Positions 6,940-16,400 of a DNA stretch of 46,967 bases are shown here, in pieces. Under the pieces are notes generated by a model, which was not told the origin of the DNA, made no database searches, and saw nothing but the letters and a program-made list of their open reading frames with translations. Source of the DNA: CAZJTL01 sp964548905 (GTDB lineage Bacteria > Cyanobacteriota > Cyanobacteriia > Cyanobacteriales > Xenococcaceae); the NCBI GenBank assembly GCA_964548905.1, contig CAZJTL010000013.1:1-46967 (forward strand), read 5' to 3'. A program made the translations under genes and the position numbers. How positions within the stretch are numbered: position 1 is the stretch's first letter; each line of letters begins with the position of its first letter.

Positions 6940-8421
6940 CCATTACAACCAATCGATCGCGTTTTTATTCCTTTATTAATTAGTATTGGTCTGGGTATCG
7001 GGCTGATAGGATGGGGTAGTAAAATATGCGGCGATCGCTGTCCAATTTCTAATGTGCCGAGAGTCAAGTCTTTTAGCTGGCAAGATCGCCAAATTGGGGC
7101 AGAAGATACTGCTTTTATTTTGACCTTCGATCGCGCTATGGATCGAGCTAGTGTTGCTAAAAATTTAGAAATTGTCCCACCTCTACCTGGTAAGATTAGC
7201 TGGTCGGGAAGACGCTTGGCTTATACTTTAGCAGCGCCAGCACCCTACGGAGAAAAGTTTCAAATTTCACTCAAGCAAGCACAGCAACAAGATCGAGAAG
7301 GTAGCTCGATTAAGCCATTTACCAGTCAATTTAGTAGTCGCGATCGCGCTTTTGCTTATCTTGGCAGTAAAGGAGAGGAACAAGGAAGATTAATCCTCTA
7401 TAATTTGACTCAGCAACGGAAAACTGTGCTTACACCACCGAATCTGGTGGTAATGGATTTTAAGCCAGATCCTAACGGCGATCGCCTGCTGTTTTCTGCT
7501 GCCGATCGCCAAATTAAAGACAATGCCTTACATCAATTAAGTCTCTATAGCGTCACTACCGATTTAAATAACCAGACGAAGCAATCGGTAAGCAATCCAG
7601 AAATTAAACTAGTTTTAGATAATCGAGAATATCAAAATAATAAATTTGAACTGGCGGCTGATGGGAAAACTATCGTCGTGCAAAGACTCCATCGACAGAA
7701 TTATGAAGATTTTGGCTTGTGGGTAATTAAAGAAGGAGAACAACCAAAACGACTAAACGAAGAACCTGGAGGCGATTTTTTGATTACTCCAGATGCAGAA
7801 GCGATCGCCATTGCCCAAGGAGAAGGAATTGCTTTACTTCCTTTGCATTCCCAAGCCAAACCGATTGATTTTTTACCTAAGTATGGTAGAGTTCTCAGCT
7901 TTTCTCGGGATGGTTCCGCCGCAGCAATGGTCAGCTTTAACACTGACAATCCTAAATATCAGTATACGCAATCGCTATATTACGTAGATAATCGAGGAAC
8001 ACAAAAAAGACTGTTTAATATTTCAGGTTCGATCGCAGATTGTCAGTTTACGCCTAATACTACCCATCTCTATTGTTTATTGACGCAACTGCAAAAAGAC
8101 AAAGAAATTCAAGAACAACCTTATCTAGTTGCCGTAGAATTGAAGAGTGGAAAAGTTCTTCCTCTGTTAGCTTTACCTGATGCTCGTGAAGTAACAATTG
8201 GAGTTGCACCCGATAGATTGGGAATTATCTTCGATCGAGTTACTACTAGCAATAAAGTTGATTCAGGATCTGCACCAAGAACTAATTCGGGAGAGGCGAT
8301 CGCTGATAGTAATCTCTGGTTACTCATTCCTCCTGCAACTGAGTTAATCAAATCCAATTCAAGTTCGCCTCAGTTAGAAAAATTACCTCTCAACGGATTT
8401 CGTCCTCAATGGATACCCTAA
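6928..8421 (+). CDS. Membrane-anchored Ig-like (SbsA/Big_5) and beta-propeller-like protein
   Basis: 497 residues. A single membrane segment near residues 11-30 (VFIPLLISIGLGIGLIGWG) is followed by a Big_5/SbsA Ig-like domain at about 55-120 (FILTFDRAMDRASVAKNLEI, typical of this fold). A long beta-rich region follows with repeated phrases such as MDFKPDPNGDRLLFSA, LAADGKTIVVQRL, LITPDAEAIAIAQ and SFSRDGSAAAMVSF, which look like TolB/WD-type propeller blades. The bulk is probably outside the cytoplasmic membrane. The function is not known; it is a conserved cyanobacterial type. The start codon is drawn from an STRR unit. Confidence 0.7.
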   Translation: MNNEPLQPIDRVFIPLLISIGLGIGLIGWGSKICGDRCPISNVPRVKSFSWQDRQIGAEDTAFILTFDRAMDRASVAKNLEIVPPLPGKISWSGRRLAYTLAAPAPYGEKFQISLKQAQQQDREGSSIKPFTSQFSSRDRAFAYLGSKGEEQGRLILYNLTQQRKTVLTPPNLVVMDFKPDPNGDRLLFSAADRQIKDNALHQLSLYSVTTDLNNQTKQSVSNPEIKLVLDNREYQNNKFELAADGKTIVVQRLHRQNYEDFGLWVIKEGEQPKRLNEEPGGDFLITPDAEAIAIAQGEGIALLPLHSQAKPIDFLPKYGRVLSFSRDGSAAAMVSFNTDNPKYQYTQSLYYVDNRGTQKRLFNISGSIADCQFTPNTTHLYCLLTQLQKDKEIQEQPYLVAVELKSGKVLPLLALPDAREVTIGVAPDRLGIIFDRVTTSNKVDSGSAPRTNSGEAIADSNLWLLIPPATELIKSNSSSPQLEKLPLNGFRPQWIP

Positions 8422-8634
8422 ACTCTCGATTAACAATCAATTGAATAGTTCTAAATCCGAACTTCCCCTTTGACAAAAAGCTACAAAGTATGCGGTGTAA
8501 GAGAATAGCTCAATTAATCTGGTCGCTTTACGTTGGGACGGTTAGGGAAGTCCAATTAAATAAACATCCAATAAAAGTGTAATGTACCTCATGAGGATGA
8601 AAAACGCTATGAAGTTGACATTTAAGGAGGAAAA
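8422..8634 (+). other. Leader region before the ECF transporter gene
   Basis: The 213-base gap holds no gene and no heptamer repeats. A 10-base palindrome CCTCATGAGG lies at 8587-8596. No cobalamin or other riboswitch signature was recognised. The last part gives a strong ribosome-binding site, AAGGAGG at 8624-8630, four bases before the ATG at 8635. Confidence 0.5.
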
Positions 8635-9414
8635 ATGCTGTTATTGCATTTAGGAGCTTATCATTTAGGCATTAACAGCAAACAACAAACTCTTTGGCAT
8701 CAATTAACACCTCAAACACGTCTCCTTTGTGTATTATTGCTTTTGCTGGCGATCGCTCTCACTCCCAACGGACATTGGTGGACTTGGCTAATTTATGGTA
8801 TTGGTATTGCTATTACTTTATTAATTAGCCGAGTCAGTTTAGCAATTTTATTGCCAAGATTAGCGATCGAATTGGCATTTGTCAGCCTATTGTCGATTAG
8901 TATTCTTTTTCACGATCGAGGTACAACCCTTTGGCAATGGGGTTGGTTGAAAATTACCACCGAAGGAATAATCGTCACAGGAAGTGTTGGGTTAAAAACT
9001 TTACTATCTCTTCTACTGCTCAATTTATTAACTTTAACCACTTCATTTCCTTCTCTTCTTAATGCCTTACTAATTTTGAGAACACCACCACTGTTAGTAG
9101 CCATTCTTGCTTCAATGTATCGATACATAGAAGTATTAATTGAAGAAGCAAATGCGATGCGACGAGCAGCAGTTTCTCGTAATTTGATGAATAACAAGCG
9201 CTGGCAAAGGTTAGTAGTTGGCAATGCGATCGGCGCTTTATTTATTCGTACCTACGATCGCGGCGAAAGAGTTTATCGAGCTATGCTTTCTAGAGGTTAT
9301 CAAGGCTTGCCACCAATAAAACAAGCAACCAAAGGGAGAAAACGCGATTTAATCGCCCTGTTTTTGACAGTGTTATTTGCTTTACTTGGGCAATTTGTTT
9401 ATCTTAACAATTAG
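8635..9414 (+). CDS. ECF transporter transmembrane (T) component, CbiQ/EcfT family
   Basis: 259 residues with five or so hydrophobic segments (30-48, 50-68, 72-92, 110-130, 238-256). A cytoplasmic coupling region carries EEANAMRRAAVSR (about 175-187) and the family-defining ARG-like motif AMLSRGYQG (about 219-227). CbiQ/EcfT proteins link two ATPases to a substrate-binding S component for vitamins, cobalt or nickel. The start is fixed by AAGGAGG just upstream. The ATPase follows after 131 bases of repeats. No S component or CbiM is in the window, so the substrate cannot be assigned. Confidence 0.85.
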   Translation: MLLLHLGAYHLGINSKQQTLWHQLTPQTRLLCVLLLLLAIALTPNGHWWTWLIYGIGIAITLLISRVSLAILLPRLAIELAFVSLLSISILFHDRGTTLWQWGWLKITTEGIIVTGSVGLKTLLSLLLLNLLTLTTSFPSLLNALLILRTPPLLVAILASMYRYIEVLIEEANAMRRAAVSRNLMNNKRWQRLVVGNAIGALFIRTYDRGERVYRAMLSRGYQGLPPIKQATKGRKRDLIALFLTVLFALLGQFVYLNN

Positions 9415-9420
9415 AGCTTT

Positions 9421-9540
9421 GTTCATGGTTCATGGTTCATAGCTCATAGCTCATAGCTCATAGTTCATGGTTCATTGAGCATTGGTAATTCTCTCCTGCT
9501 CCCTGCTCCCTGCTCCCTGCTCCCTGCTCCCTGTTCCCTG
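9421..9540 (+). repeat. STRR tract (GTTCATG, CTCATAG and GCTCCCT units)
   Basis: GGTTCAT and CTCATAG heptamers (9421-9475) are followed by five consecutive CTGCTCC-type heptamers (about 9497-9540). The tract separates the T component from the ATPase and ends 6 bases before the ATPase start codon. Confidence 0.9.
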
Positions 9541-9545
9541 CCTTC

Positions 9546-10319
9546 ATGCATCATAATTCGATTAGGATTGAAAATCTCAGCTACACTTACCCTGATGGAA
9601 CACAAGCCCTCAGTGATATAAATTTAATTCTCAAAGCGAATCAAAGAGTGGCTCTAGTAGGCGCAAATGGATCGGGAAAATCAACTCTACTGCTCCATTT
9701 AAATGGCTTATTGATGCCTCAAACAGGTGAAATTGTAGTAGGTGAATATCCGATGCAAGATCGATTGTTAAAGCAGATTCGTAACTTTGTGGGGATTGTA
9801 TTTCAAAATCCAGACGATCAGTTATTTATGCCTACAGTGGGCGAAGATATTGCTTTTGGTCCTACCAATCAAGGGATTGAGGGAGAAAATTTGCTCGAAC
9901 GTTGTTATCGATCGATGGCAGCAGTAGGATTAGATCTCGATCGCTATTGGGAAAGAAATGCTAATAATCTTTCTGGAGGTGAGAAGAAAAGAGTGGCGAT
10001 CGCTGGAGTATTAGCCATGCAACCCCAGGTTTTAGTTTTTGATGAACCTTCAGCACAACTAGATCCGCGATCGCGTCGTCAACTGATCGATCTGCTGCAA
10101 ACGTTACCTCTCACCCAGTTAATTGCTACCCACGATCTAGATCTAGCCTTAGAGTTATGTACTAGGACAATTGTTTTAAGTCAAGGCAAAGTAGTTAGAG
10201 ATGGTTTAACCGAACAAGTTTTGAGCGATCGCGATTTTCTCGAACAACATCATCTAGAATTACCCTTTAGTTACAGTCGTCCTTACTGTCTGCTCAAAGA
10301 TAGACCTTTAATTAAGTAG
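9546..10319 (+). CDS. ECF transporter ATP-binding protein, CbiO/EcfA family
   Basis: 257 residues forming one complete ABC ATPase: Walker A GANGSGKST at 39-47, Q-loop VFQNPDDQLFMPTVGEDIAFG (the QNPD..LF phrase is diagnostic of CbiO/EcfA), signature LSGGEKKR at 142-149, Walker B LVFDEPSA at 163-170, and switch histidine H196 in ATHD. It powers uptake together with the CbiQ-like protein encoded just upstream. Only one ATPase gene is present here, so it may act as a homodimer. Its Shine-Dalgarno region is formed by pyrimidine-rich repeats, so initiation may be weak. Confidence 0.9.
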   Translation: MHHNSIRIENLSYTYPDGTQALSDINLILKANQRVALVGANGSGKSTLLLHLNGLLMPQTGEIVVGEYPMQDRLLKQIRNFVGIVFQNPDDQLFMPTVGEDIAFGPTNQGIEGENLLERCYRSMAAVGLDLDRYWERNANNLSGGEKKRVAIAGVLAMQPQVLVFDEPSAQLDPRSRRQLIDLLQTLPLTQLIATHDLDLALELCTRTIVLSQGKVVRDGLTEQVLSDRDFLEQHHLELPFSYSRPYCLLKDRPLIK

Positions 10320-10349
10320 TTGGATAAACTTCAATTTATAGGTAGAGTT

Positions 10350-10372
10350 AGGGAACAGGGAACAGGGAACAG
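10350..10372 (+). repeat. STRR, three AGGGAAC units
   Basis: Three exact heptamers lie in the 88-base gap between the ATPase and the hydrolase genes. Confidence 0.85.
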
Positions 10373-10407
10373 AAAGGCAATTTGTGTAATTAATTCTGTT
10401 AAATTTA

Positions 10408-11535
10408 ATGACAAAACCAACTAATAATCTTAAATCTTCTCCCCTGCCCCTCAGCCCCTCAGCCCCTCTGCTGTCCCTACCATCCAATCCCAATCAAGAC
10501 TACTCACCACCTTGGTTGCTCAAAAATGGTTTATCCCATACTGTCTATACTGCTTGGAAAGCTAGTCGTAATTGGCAAAAAACGATCGCCCAGACAGAAC
10601 CAGTTTACCAAGAGCAAATTTTTTTAGGCGCGCAAGGAGTTCCCATTTATGGGATGGTAGCGATTCCACCCCATCCTCGCGGTACGATTATTGGTACTTA
10701 TGGCATTACTGGCACTCTTGACAATCAATGGTATCTCAAGCTGATGGGGCGTAAAGCTTATGCTCAAGGATATGCGGTAGTTTTGTTTGACTGGAGGGCG
10801 CATGGAAAAACAGCAGAACTTTCTCCTACATTAACTTCTGATGGTTTGTACGAAGGAGAAGACTTCGTTCGGATTGCTGCTGCGGCTAAAAATATGGGTT
10901 GTCCTGCACCATTTTGGTTTACTGGTTATTCTTTGGGAGGACAGTTAGCACTTTGGGCGGTTAAAGCAGGACAGACGATTGGAGAATGGGGTAGAGATTT
11001 ACCATTAGATGAGTCAGAAATAGCAGGTGGGGCAGTAATTTGCCCAAGTTTAGATTCTAATCGCTCTCTGACTTATCTAGAACAAGATCCTTTAGGCAGA
11101 TATTTAGAGAAAGCGATCGCCAAGGAATTAAAAAAACTAGCTCGACAAATTCATGAATATCACCCAGAAGATCTAGACAAACAGGCGATCGAACGGGCTA
11201 ATAGTATTAGGGAGTTCGATCGAGAATTAGTAATCGAGAGATTGGGTTTTGCTTCAGTTGAAGAATATTACGAAGCGAGTAGTCCTCTTTATTTATTACC
11301 CAATTTGAACAAACCTACACTAATTCTCTATGCTATTGACGATCCCATGTTCGAGCCAAATGTGGTAGCTGATTTGCAAAGAGTTTGTCAAAGTAACCAG
11401 GCGATCGAGCTGAATTTAACCAAATATGGCGGTCATGTTGGATATCTAGCTAATAAAGCCTGTCAACATCAATGGGGCGATCGCGATCGCTGGTGGGCAT
11501 GGAATCGGATTCTCGATTGGTGCAAGAATAATTAA
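10408..11535 (+). CDS. Alpha/beta hydrolase
   Basis: 375 residues. The nucleophile elbow GYSLGG (S175) follows a strand ending AVVLFDWRAHGKT. The acidic residue is probably in LYAIDDPMFEP and the histidine in KYGGHVGYL, completing the catalytic triad. The fold core starts at about residue 65, and the family is conserved in cyanobacteria with unknown substrate. Residues 10-26 (SSPLPLSPSAPLLSLPS) are the translation of a CAGCCCCT-type tandem repeat, so this part is low complexity. The ATG at 10408 precedes the repeat and no good internal start follows before conserved sequence, so the repeat seems to be translated. There is no clear signal peptide. Confidence 0.8.
   Translation: MTKPTNNLKSSPLPLSPSAPLLSLPSNPNQDYSPPWLLKNGLSHTVYTAWKASRNWQKTIAQTEPVYQEQIFLGAQGVPIYGMVAIPPHPRGTIIGTYGITGTLDNQWYLKLMGRKAYAQGYAVVLFDWRAHGKTAELSPTLTSDGLYEGEDFVRIAAAAKNMGCPAPFWFTGYSLGGQLALWAVKAGQTIGEWGRDLPLDESEIAGGAVICPSLDSNRSLTYLEQDPLGRYLEKAIAKELKKLARQIHEYHPEDLDKQAIERANSIREFDRELVIERLGFASVEEYYEASSPLYLLPNLNKPTLILYAIDDPMFEPNVVADLQRVCQSNQAIELNLTKYGGHVGYLANKACQHQWGDRDRWWAWNRILDWCKNN
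10439..10478 (+). repeat. Tandem repeat (CAGCCCCT units) inside the hydrolase coding region
   Basis: C-rich units CCCCTG, CCCCTCAG, CCCCTCAG, CCCCTCTG run head to tail and are read as Pro/Leu/Ser-rich residues 11-24 of the hydrolase. Confidence 0.8.
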
Positions 11536-11555
11536 ATAAGACTTTGATAACTGTT

Positions 11556-12842
11556 ATGACTAATTTTGGCATTATTTGTCCTCCAGCGATCGGTCATCTC
11601 AATCCGATGTGTGCTTTAGGAAGAGAATTACAAAGGCGCGGACATCAAGTTACCTTTTTCTCAGTTCCCGACATTCATCAAAAAATAATTAACGCAGGCT
11701 TGAATTTTTGGCAAATTGGTGAAGTAGAATTTCCCTTGGGAAGCATAGAAGATTTTTACCAAAAATTAGGACAAACGAGTGGTCTGACTGGACTAAAATT
11801 GACCATTGAAGCGATCCGAAAAGAAGCAGCTATGCTGTTTCAAGAACTGCCAAAAGCATTGAAAGATGCCAAGATCGAAGCATTACTGATAGACCAAATT
11901 ACTAGCGCAGGTGGAACGATTGCTGAGTATTGTCAACTTCCTTTCATCACTATTTGTAATGCCATGCTAGTCAATCGAGAAACTGGAGTGCCACCTTTTT
12001 TCACCAGTTGGAATTATATAGATACTTGGTGGGCGCGTTTGCGGAATCAATTGGGAAACTCTTTTATCGATCGCACGAGTAAACCTATCATAGATACGAT
12101 CGCCAAGCAACGTCAGCGCTGGAATTTGCCAGCTTATTCAAACCGAGAAGAACTTTATTCAAAACTAGCCCAAATTTGCCAATTGCCAGCAGAATTTGAT
12201 TTTCCTAGAGTCAAATTAGCACCCTGTTTTCATTACACTGGCTCATTACAAGATCCATCTGGACTAGAACCAGTATCCTCTAGCGCGATCGCCTTTCCTT
12301 TTGAAAAATTAACCGATCAACCTTTAATTTATGCTTCTTTAGGAACGCTACAAAATCGCAAAATGGAAATTTTTCAGCAAATTGCTGAATCTTGTCTGGG
12401 TTTAAAGGCACAGCTAGTAATTTCTCTTGGACAACCAGACAATCAAGAACCTTTGCCTAATTTTCCTGGTTCAACCATTGTTGTTAATTACGCACCTCAC
12501 CAGCAATTAATTGAAAAAGCCGCTTTAGTAATTACTCATGCAGGTATGAATACTACCATAGGATCGCTCAGTAGTGGGATTCCGTTGATAGCAATTCCTA
12601 TTACCAATGAACAGCCAGGAATAGCAGCAAGAATAGCATGGACGGGAGCAGGTGAGGTTATTCACGTCAAACAGTTAAACGTTGCCAAATTACGTCAAAC
12701 AATTGAGAAAGTATTGTCCCAAAATTCTTACAAGGAGAATGCAACCAGAATACAAGAAGCAATTCGTCGTGCTGGAGGAGTTAGTAAAGCTGCCGATATT
12801 ATTGAGCAAGTAATATCTACAGGCAAACCTGTAGTAAATTAA
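11556..12842 (+). CDS. Glycosyltransferase family 1 (MGT/UGT-like, CrtX-type)
   Basis: About 428 residues from ATG 11556. A TTG 12 bases upstream (11544) is in frame, but MTNFGIICPPAIGHLNPM is the usual N-terminus, with the acceptor-side histidine in GHLNP. The C-terminal donor-binding half has LIYASLGTLQNR and the signature VNYAPHQQLIEKAALVITHA followed by GMNTTIGSLSSGIPLIAIP and NEQPGIAARI, as in UDP-sugar transferases of the macrolide/zeaxanthin type. It probably glycosylates a lipophilic acceptor such as a carotenoid; the acceptor is inferred. It lies 20 bases after the hydrolase and may be co-transcribed with it. Confidence 0.85.
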   Translation: MTNFGIICPPAIGHLNPMCALGRELQRRGHQVTFFSVPDIHQKIINAGLNFWQIGEVEFPLGSIEDFYQKLGQTSGLTGLKLTIEAIRKEAAMLFQELPKALKDAKIEALLIDQITSAGGTIAEYCQLPFITICNAMLVNRETGVPPFFTSWNYIDTWWARLRNQLGNSFIDRTSKPIIDTIAKQRQRWNLPAYSNREELYSKLAQICQLPAEFDFPRVKLAPCFHYTGSLQDPSGLEPVSSSAIAFPFEKLTDQPLIYASLGTLQNRKMEIFQQIAESCLGLKAQLVISLGQPDNQEPLPNFPGSTIVVNYAPHQQLIEKAALVITHAGMNTTIGSLSSGIPLIAIPITNEQPGIAARIAWTGAGEVIHVKQLNVAKLRQTIEKVLSQNSYKENATRIQEAIRRAGGVSKAADIIEQVISTGKPVVN

Positions 12843-12852
12843 TATTTAACAG

Positions 12853-13317
12853 TCAAGATTCAGGTAAATAATCAGCATTTAGACTCTCAGAAGCAGTAAA
12901 AGGAGATTCGACTGGAAAAGTATCGAGGGTTAATCCAGTTTCATCACTAGCTTGTTCTCTAGCATCTTGGTAACATTCATTAAATACTTCCTCAAAATAG
13001 CGTTTTAGCGTCGGACTAGCTTGAAAATCATTTCTCAACCTACGCCGATGCTCTCTGATACTAGCCTTCCAACTATTGCTTTGCTTCGATGGCTGATATT
13101 TATATTTGAGTAAGTGCAGCAACAACACCACTAAATTGCTCTTTACCGCCCTTTTCTCACTCCTGCCCATGTCTTCGATTTCTTCAATTAAATTGGCTGC
13201 ATCTACCTCGGCAAATTTACCTTCTTTGATTAGTTGAGCAGTGTGTTCCAACCAAAGATAATAATCTCGCTCGTAAAGATTATTTGTACTGGTAGTTGAT
13301 GGCAATTTAGCAGTCAT
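12853..13317 (-). CDS. DUF29 family protein
   Basis: 154 residues with the family phrases LYERDYYLWLEHTAQLIKEG, NLIEEIEDMGRSEKRAVKSN, LLLHLLKYKYQP and SWKASIREHRRRL, ending in the acidic FPVESPFTASESLNADYLPE. DUF29 is a helical family abundant in cyanobacteria, often in many copies, with no established function. It converges with the glycosyltransferase, whose stop is 10 bases away. Length and motif content are normal, so the gene looks intact. Confidence 0.85.
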   Translation of the reverse strand: MTAKLPSTTSTNNLYERDYYLWLEHTAQLIKEGKFAEVDAANLIEEIEDMGRSEKRAVKSNLVVLLLHLLKYKYQPSKQSNSWKASIREHRRRLRNDFQASPTLKRYFEEVFNECYQDAREQASDETGLTLDTFPVESPFTASESLNADYLPES

Positions 13318-13400
13318 ACTTTAAGCAGCCAAACTTAAAAATTACAATTTATTAGAACAGTGTACCTTACCTGCTAAATAATCGGAGATTAATAAAAATT

Positions 13401-13426
13401 TAGAGACGTTTCAGGAAACGTCCCTA
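13401..13426. repeat. Interspersed palindromic repeat
   Basis: GACGTTTC and GAAACGTC (13405-13412 and 13415-13422) pair perfectly around a 2-base loop. The stem extends outward with one mismatch to TAG/CTA. Sequences of this GAGACGTTTC...GAAACGTCCC kind are scattered in many cyanobacterial genomes (recalled, not searched). It lies between the DUF29 gene and the giant surface-protein gene. Confidence 0.6.
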
Positions 13427-13445
13427 CAATTATTCAATCATATTG

Positions 13446-13478
13446 TCTAGAGGTCGATCGCTTGAGCTAACCTCTAGA
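13446..13478 (-). terminator. Possible terminator hairpin after the giant surface-protein gene
   Basis: TCTAGAGGT (13446-13454) and ACCTCTAGA (13470-13478) form a perfect 9-base stem with a 15-base loop, 14 bases beyond the stop at 13492. There is no U-tract, so factor-independent termination is uncertain. Confidence 0.4.
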
Positions 13479-13491
13479 GAAAAAAGATCGA

Positions 13492-16400
13492 CTAGCCAAG
13501 ATTAATCTTGAGATGGACATCGTTGAAATCAGCATCATCTTGTCCAGCAGGTAGATCCTCAAAACCAAGAGTATCGCCGTCGATAAAGCGAATGTGATCC
13601 GCGCGATCGGGATTAGCACCCAAGAAGCTGAAGTAAGCTACAGGAGCAGCACCCAGATCGTTAGCAACATTCAACTGCAAGAACTCATCAGTAGTACCAT
13701 TAGCAATTAGATAAGGTGCTAATAAAGCGCCGTCAGGTAGAATAGTATCTACATTGGTGTTATCCTTGTTCAAACTAGGATCGATTTTGTTACTAATTGC
13801 CGCTTGAGCATAACCAGCATCGCCAGGATTTAAAGATTTGCCACTCACCTTATCGATAACTGTTCCTTCTCTGTTTTGGATGACGTAGTAACCAACAGTA
13901 TTGTTGTAACCAGCATCGCTAGAGAATTGGAAATTAGCTTGAGGTTGAGATTTTCCAGCCAGATCGATTAATTCATCACCCACTTGATTAAAGTTAGCTC
14001 TAATCACAAAATCATCAAAATCAGGATTGCCATTAGCTTCATTGACAGGTAAATCTTCAAACCCCCAGAGATTATCGCCTAAAGAACGAACATGATCGGC
14101 ACCATCGGGATTGGCATCCAAGTAGCTGAAATAAGCTACAGGAGAAGCACTCAGGTTATTTTCTCCATTTCCATTAAGGAACTGCTCGGCATTACCATTG
14201 GCAATGATAAACGGTGCTAAGAGTTCTCCTGCATTCAGAGTAGTATCAACACCACTACTAGCTTTAGTTAAATTTAGGTCAATCCGATTTTGCATCGCAG
14301 CTTGTGCGTAACCAGAATCGCTAGGTTTGAGTAAATTTCCATTAGCATCGCGAATTGTACCTTGAGTATCTACAATTCGATAGAAACCAACTGTATTATC
14401 AAAACCAGCATCGCTTGCTACTTCAAAATTGGCGAAAGTGCTACTAGTTTGATCTTGAAGATCGATAATCTCAGTTTGTGAGTTAGTTTGGTTTTTAGCG
14501 CCGATCGGTACAGTTTCGTTGGTAAGCTGAACCGTCATTTCCAGGTCATTGTAGTCACCATCACCGCCGTTATCATAATCTTCCCACTTCAAGCTCAGTC
14601 CTTCTTCTGAGGTTAAATTATTAACTTCTACATGATTGGCTGCATCACTATTACCATCAATTGAAGCAAAGAAAACTTTAGGTAGTGCTTCACCAGTTTC
14701 GATCGCTTTGAGTGCATTATCGAGCGAGTTGTTTTGAACCAAGAAGAAATTGAGGCGATCGGTAGTATTAAAATCTTCTAAAATCCGAGTAGGATTATCG
14801 CCAAAGAATTGACTAGTCTTGCTTAAAGAGGAAAAGATTACTTTTCCAGATTTTAAGGCTGCTTCCAGGAAACCAGGATCGCTAGGTTGAAGACCGTTAA
14901 GAGTACCATCAGCATCTACCTTGAAGAAACCAATCTCGTTAATAAAGCCAGCATCGTTACCTGTGAGAGTAAACTTGAGACGACCATCAAGCTTGACATC
15001 TACCTTAACTGGAGCAGTTTGGGTATTACCGTTACTATCTTTAACTGTGTAGTTGAATTTGTCAGTAAATTTGTCATCGCCGATGGACTGTAAGACACCT
15101 TGTTCAGAATCAATGGTGAGATCGAAATTCTCAGGTATATCGACAACTTCAGCAGATGGAGTATAGACTAACTTATCGTCGGTTTTACTTCCAGGAGTAT
15201 CGCTGTCATCGAGAGTGATTTGACCTCCTTGAGAGGTAGTTCGATCGAATTGTTGGATGATTAATCCCTCACCTTGGTCATTCTTGAGAACGTCGATAAC
15301 AACGGGTTGTTCTACTTCTGTAGATCCTTTATCGGGTAAAGCTTTTAAAACTTCGACCAAAATGGGAAGAGAAGCATCGCTGACATTACCTAGAGAATCA
15401 GTCGCCTTAGCACTTAAGGTGTGTTTCCCGTTGCTCAATTCCTGGTTAGGAATTAACATCCATTGACCAGATGGGTTAGTAGTAGTACCTAAAGAGGTTT
15501 CATCGTCAAAAACTTCTACTGTACTACCTGGTTCAGCCTCACCAATAATTTCAGGAGTAGGATCGCCAGTAGTATTATTATTTCCTGGATCGCTGACATC
15601 AGAGATATCTATGGTTGTTAGTGCTGGTGGAGTTGCATCAACCATCAACTCGTCTTGAGTAGAATCTTGACCGCTATTACCCGCAGGATCGATCGCTTTA
15701 GCTACTACATCATAATTACCGTCTTCAAGTTTAGGAGTAATCTTGTCATCTGGTAATGTCCAACTACCATCACCATTGTTAGTAGCAGGATAGTCAACAC
15801 CTGCAATAGTAAGCATAACTTTGGCATTAGGATCGTCTACTTTACCAGTCAACTCAGGGGTAGTGTCTTTGGTGGAAAGTGGATTAATGCTAACTACAGG
15901 CGCAGTGGTATCAACCATAGCGGTAGTAACTGCCTCACCGATATTTCCCTGTGGATCGGTGGCGATCGCCTGAATCTCATGTTTACCATCAGCTAGTGGT
16001 GAGGCGATCGCATCTCCAGGCATCGTCCAAGTACCGTCAGGATTTACGGTAGCTGGATATTCTACTCCGTCGATGACTAGTTTCACCTTAGATGTAGGAT
16101 CGTCTACAGTGCCAGTTAGATCTGGAGTCGAATCATTGGTATTAGTAACTGGATCGATAGTAACTTTGGGTGAGTCTGTATCTAGAGTAACTGTACCAGT
16201 TCCATCACCAGTATTGCCAGCAGGATCGACGGCTTTAACAGTAACAGGGTTAGCACCATCAGCGAGTTTAGCAAGGGTATCATCTGGTAATGTCCAAGTA
16301 CCATCGCCATTGTTAGTAGCAGGATAGTCAACACCTGCAATAGTAAGAATTACCTTCGCATCAGGATCGTCTATCGTTCCAGTTAGCTTCGGTGTGTCAT

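Noticed and set aside
8422..8634. Cobalamin riboswitch before the CbiQ-like gene
   Set aside because: No B12-box or related conserved stretches could be found in the 213 bases.
5887..9545. Direct repeats that might be a CRISPR array
   Set aside because: Units are 7 bases, contiguous and without unique spacers; no cas genes are present. They are STRR tandem repeats.
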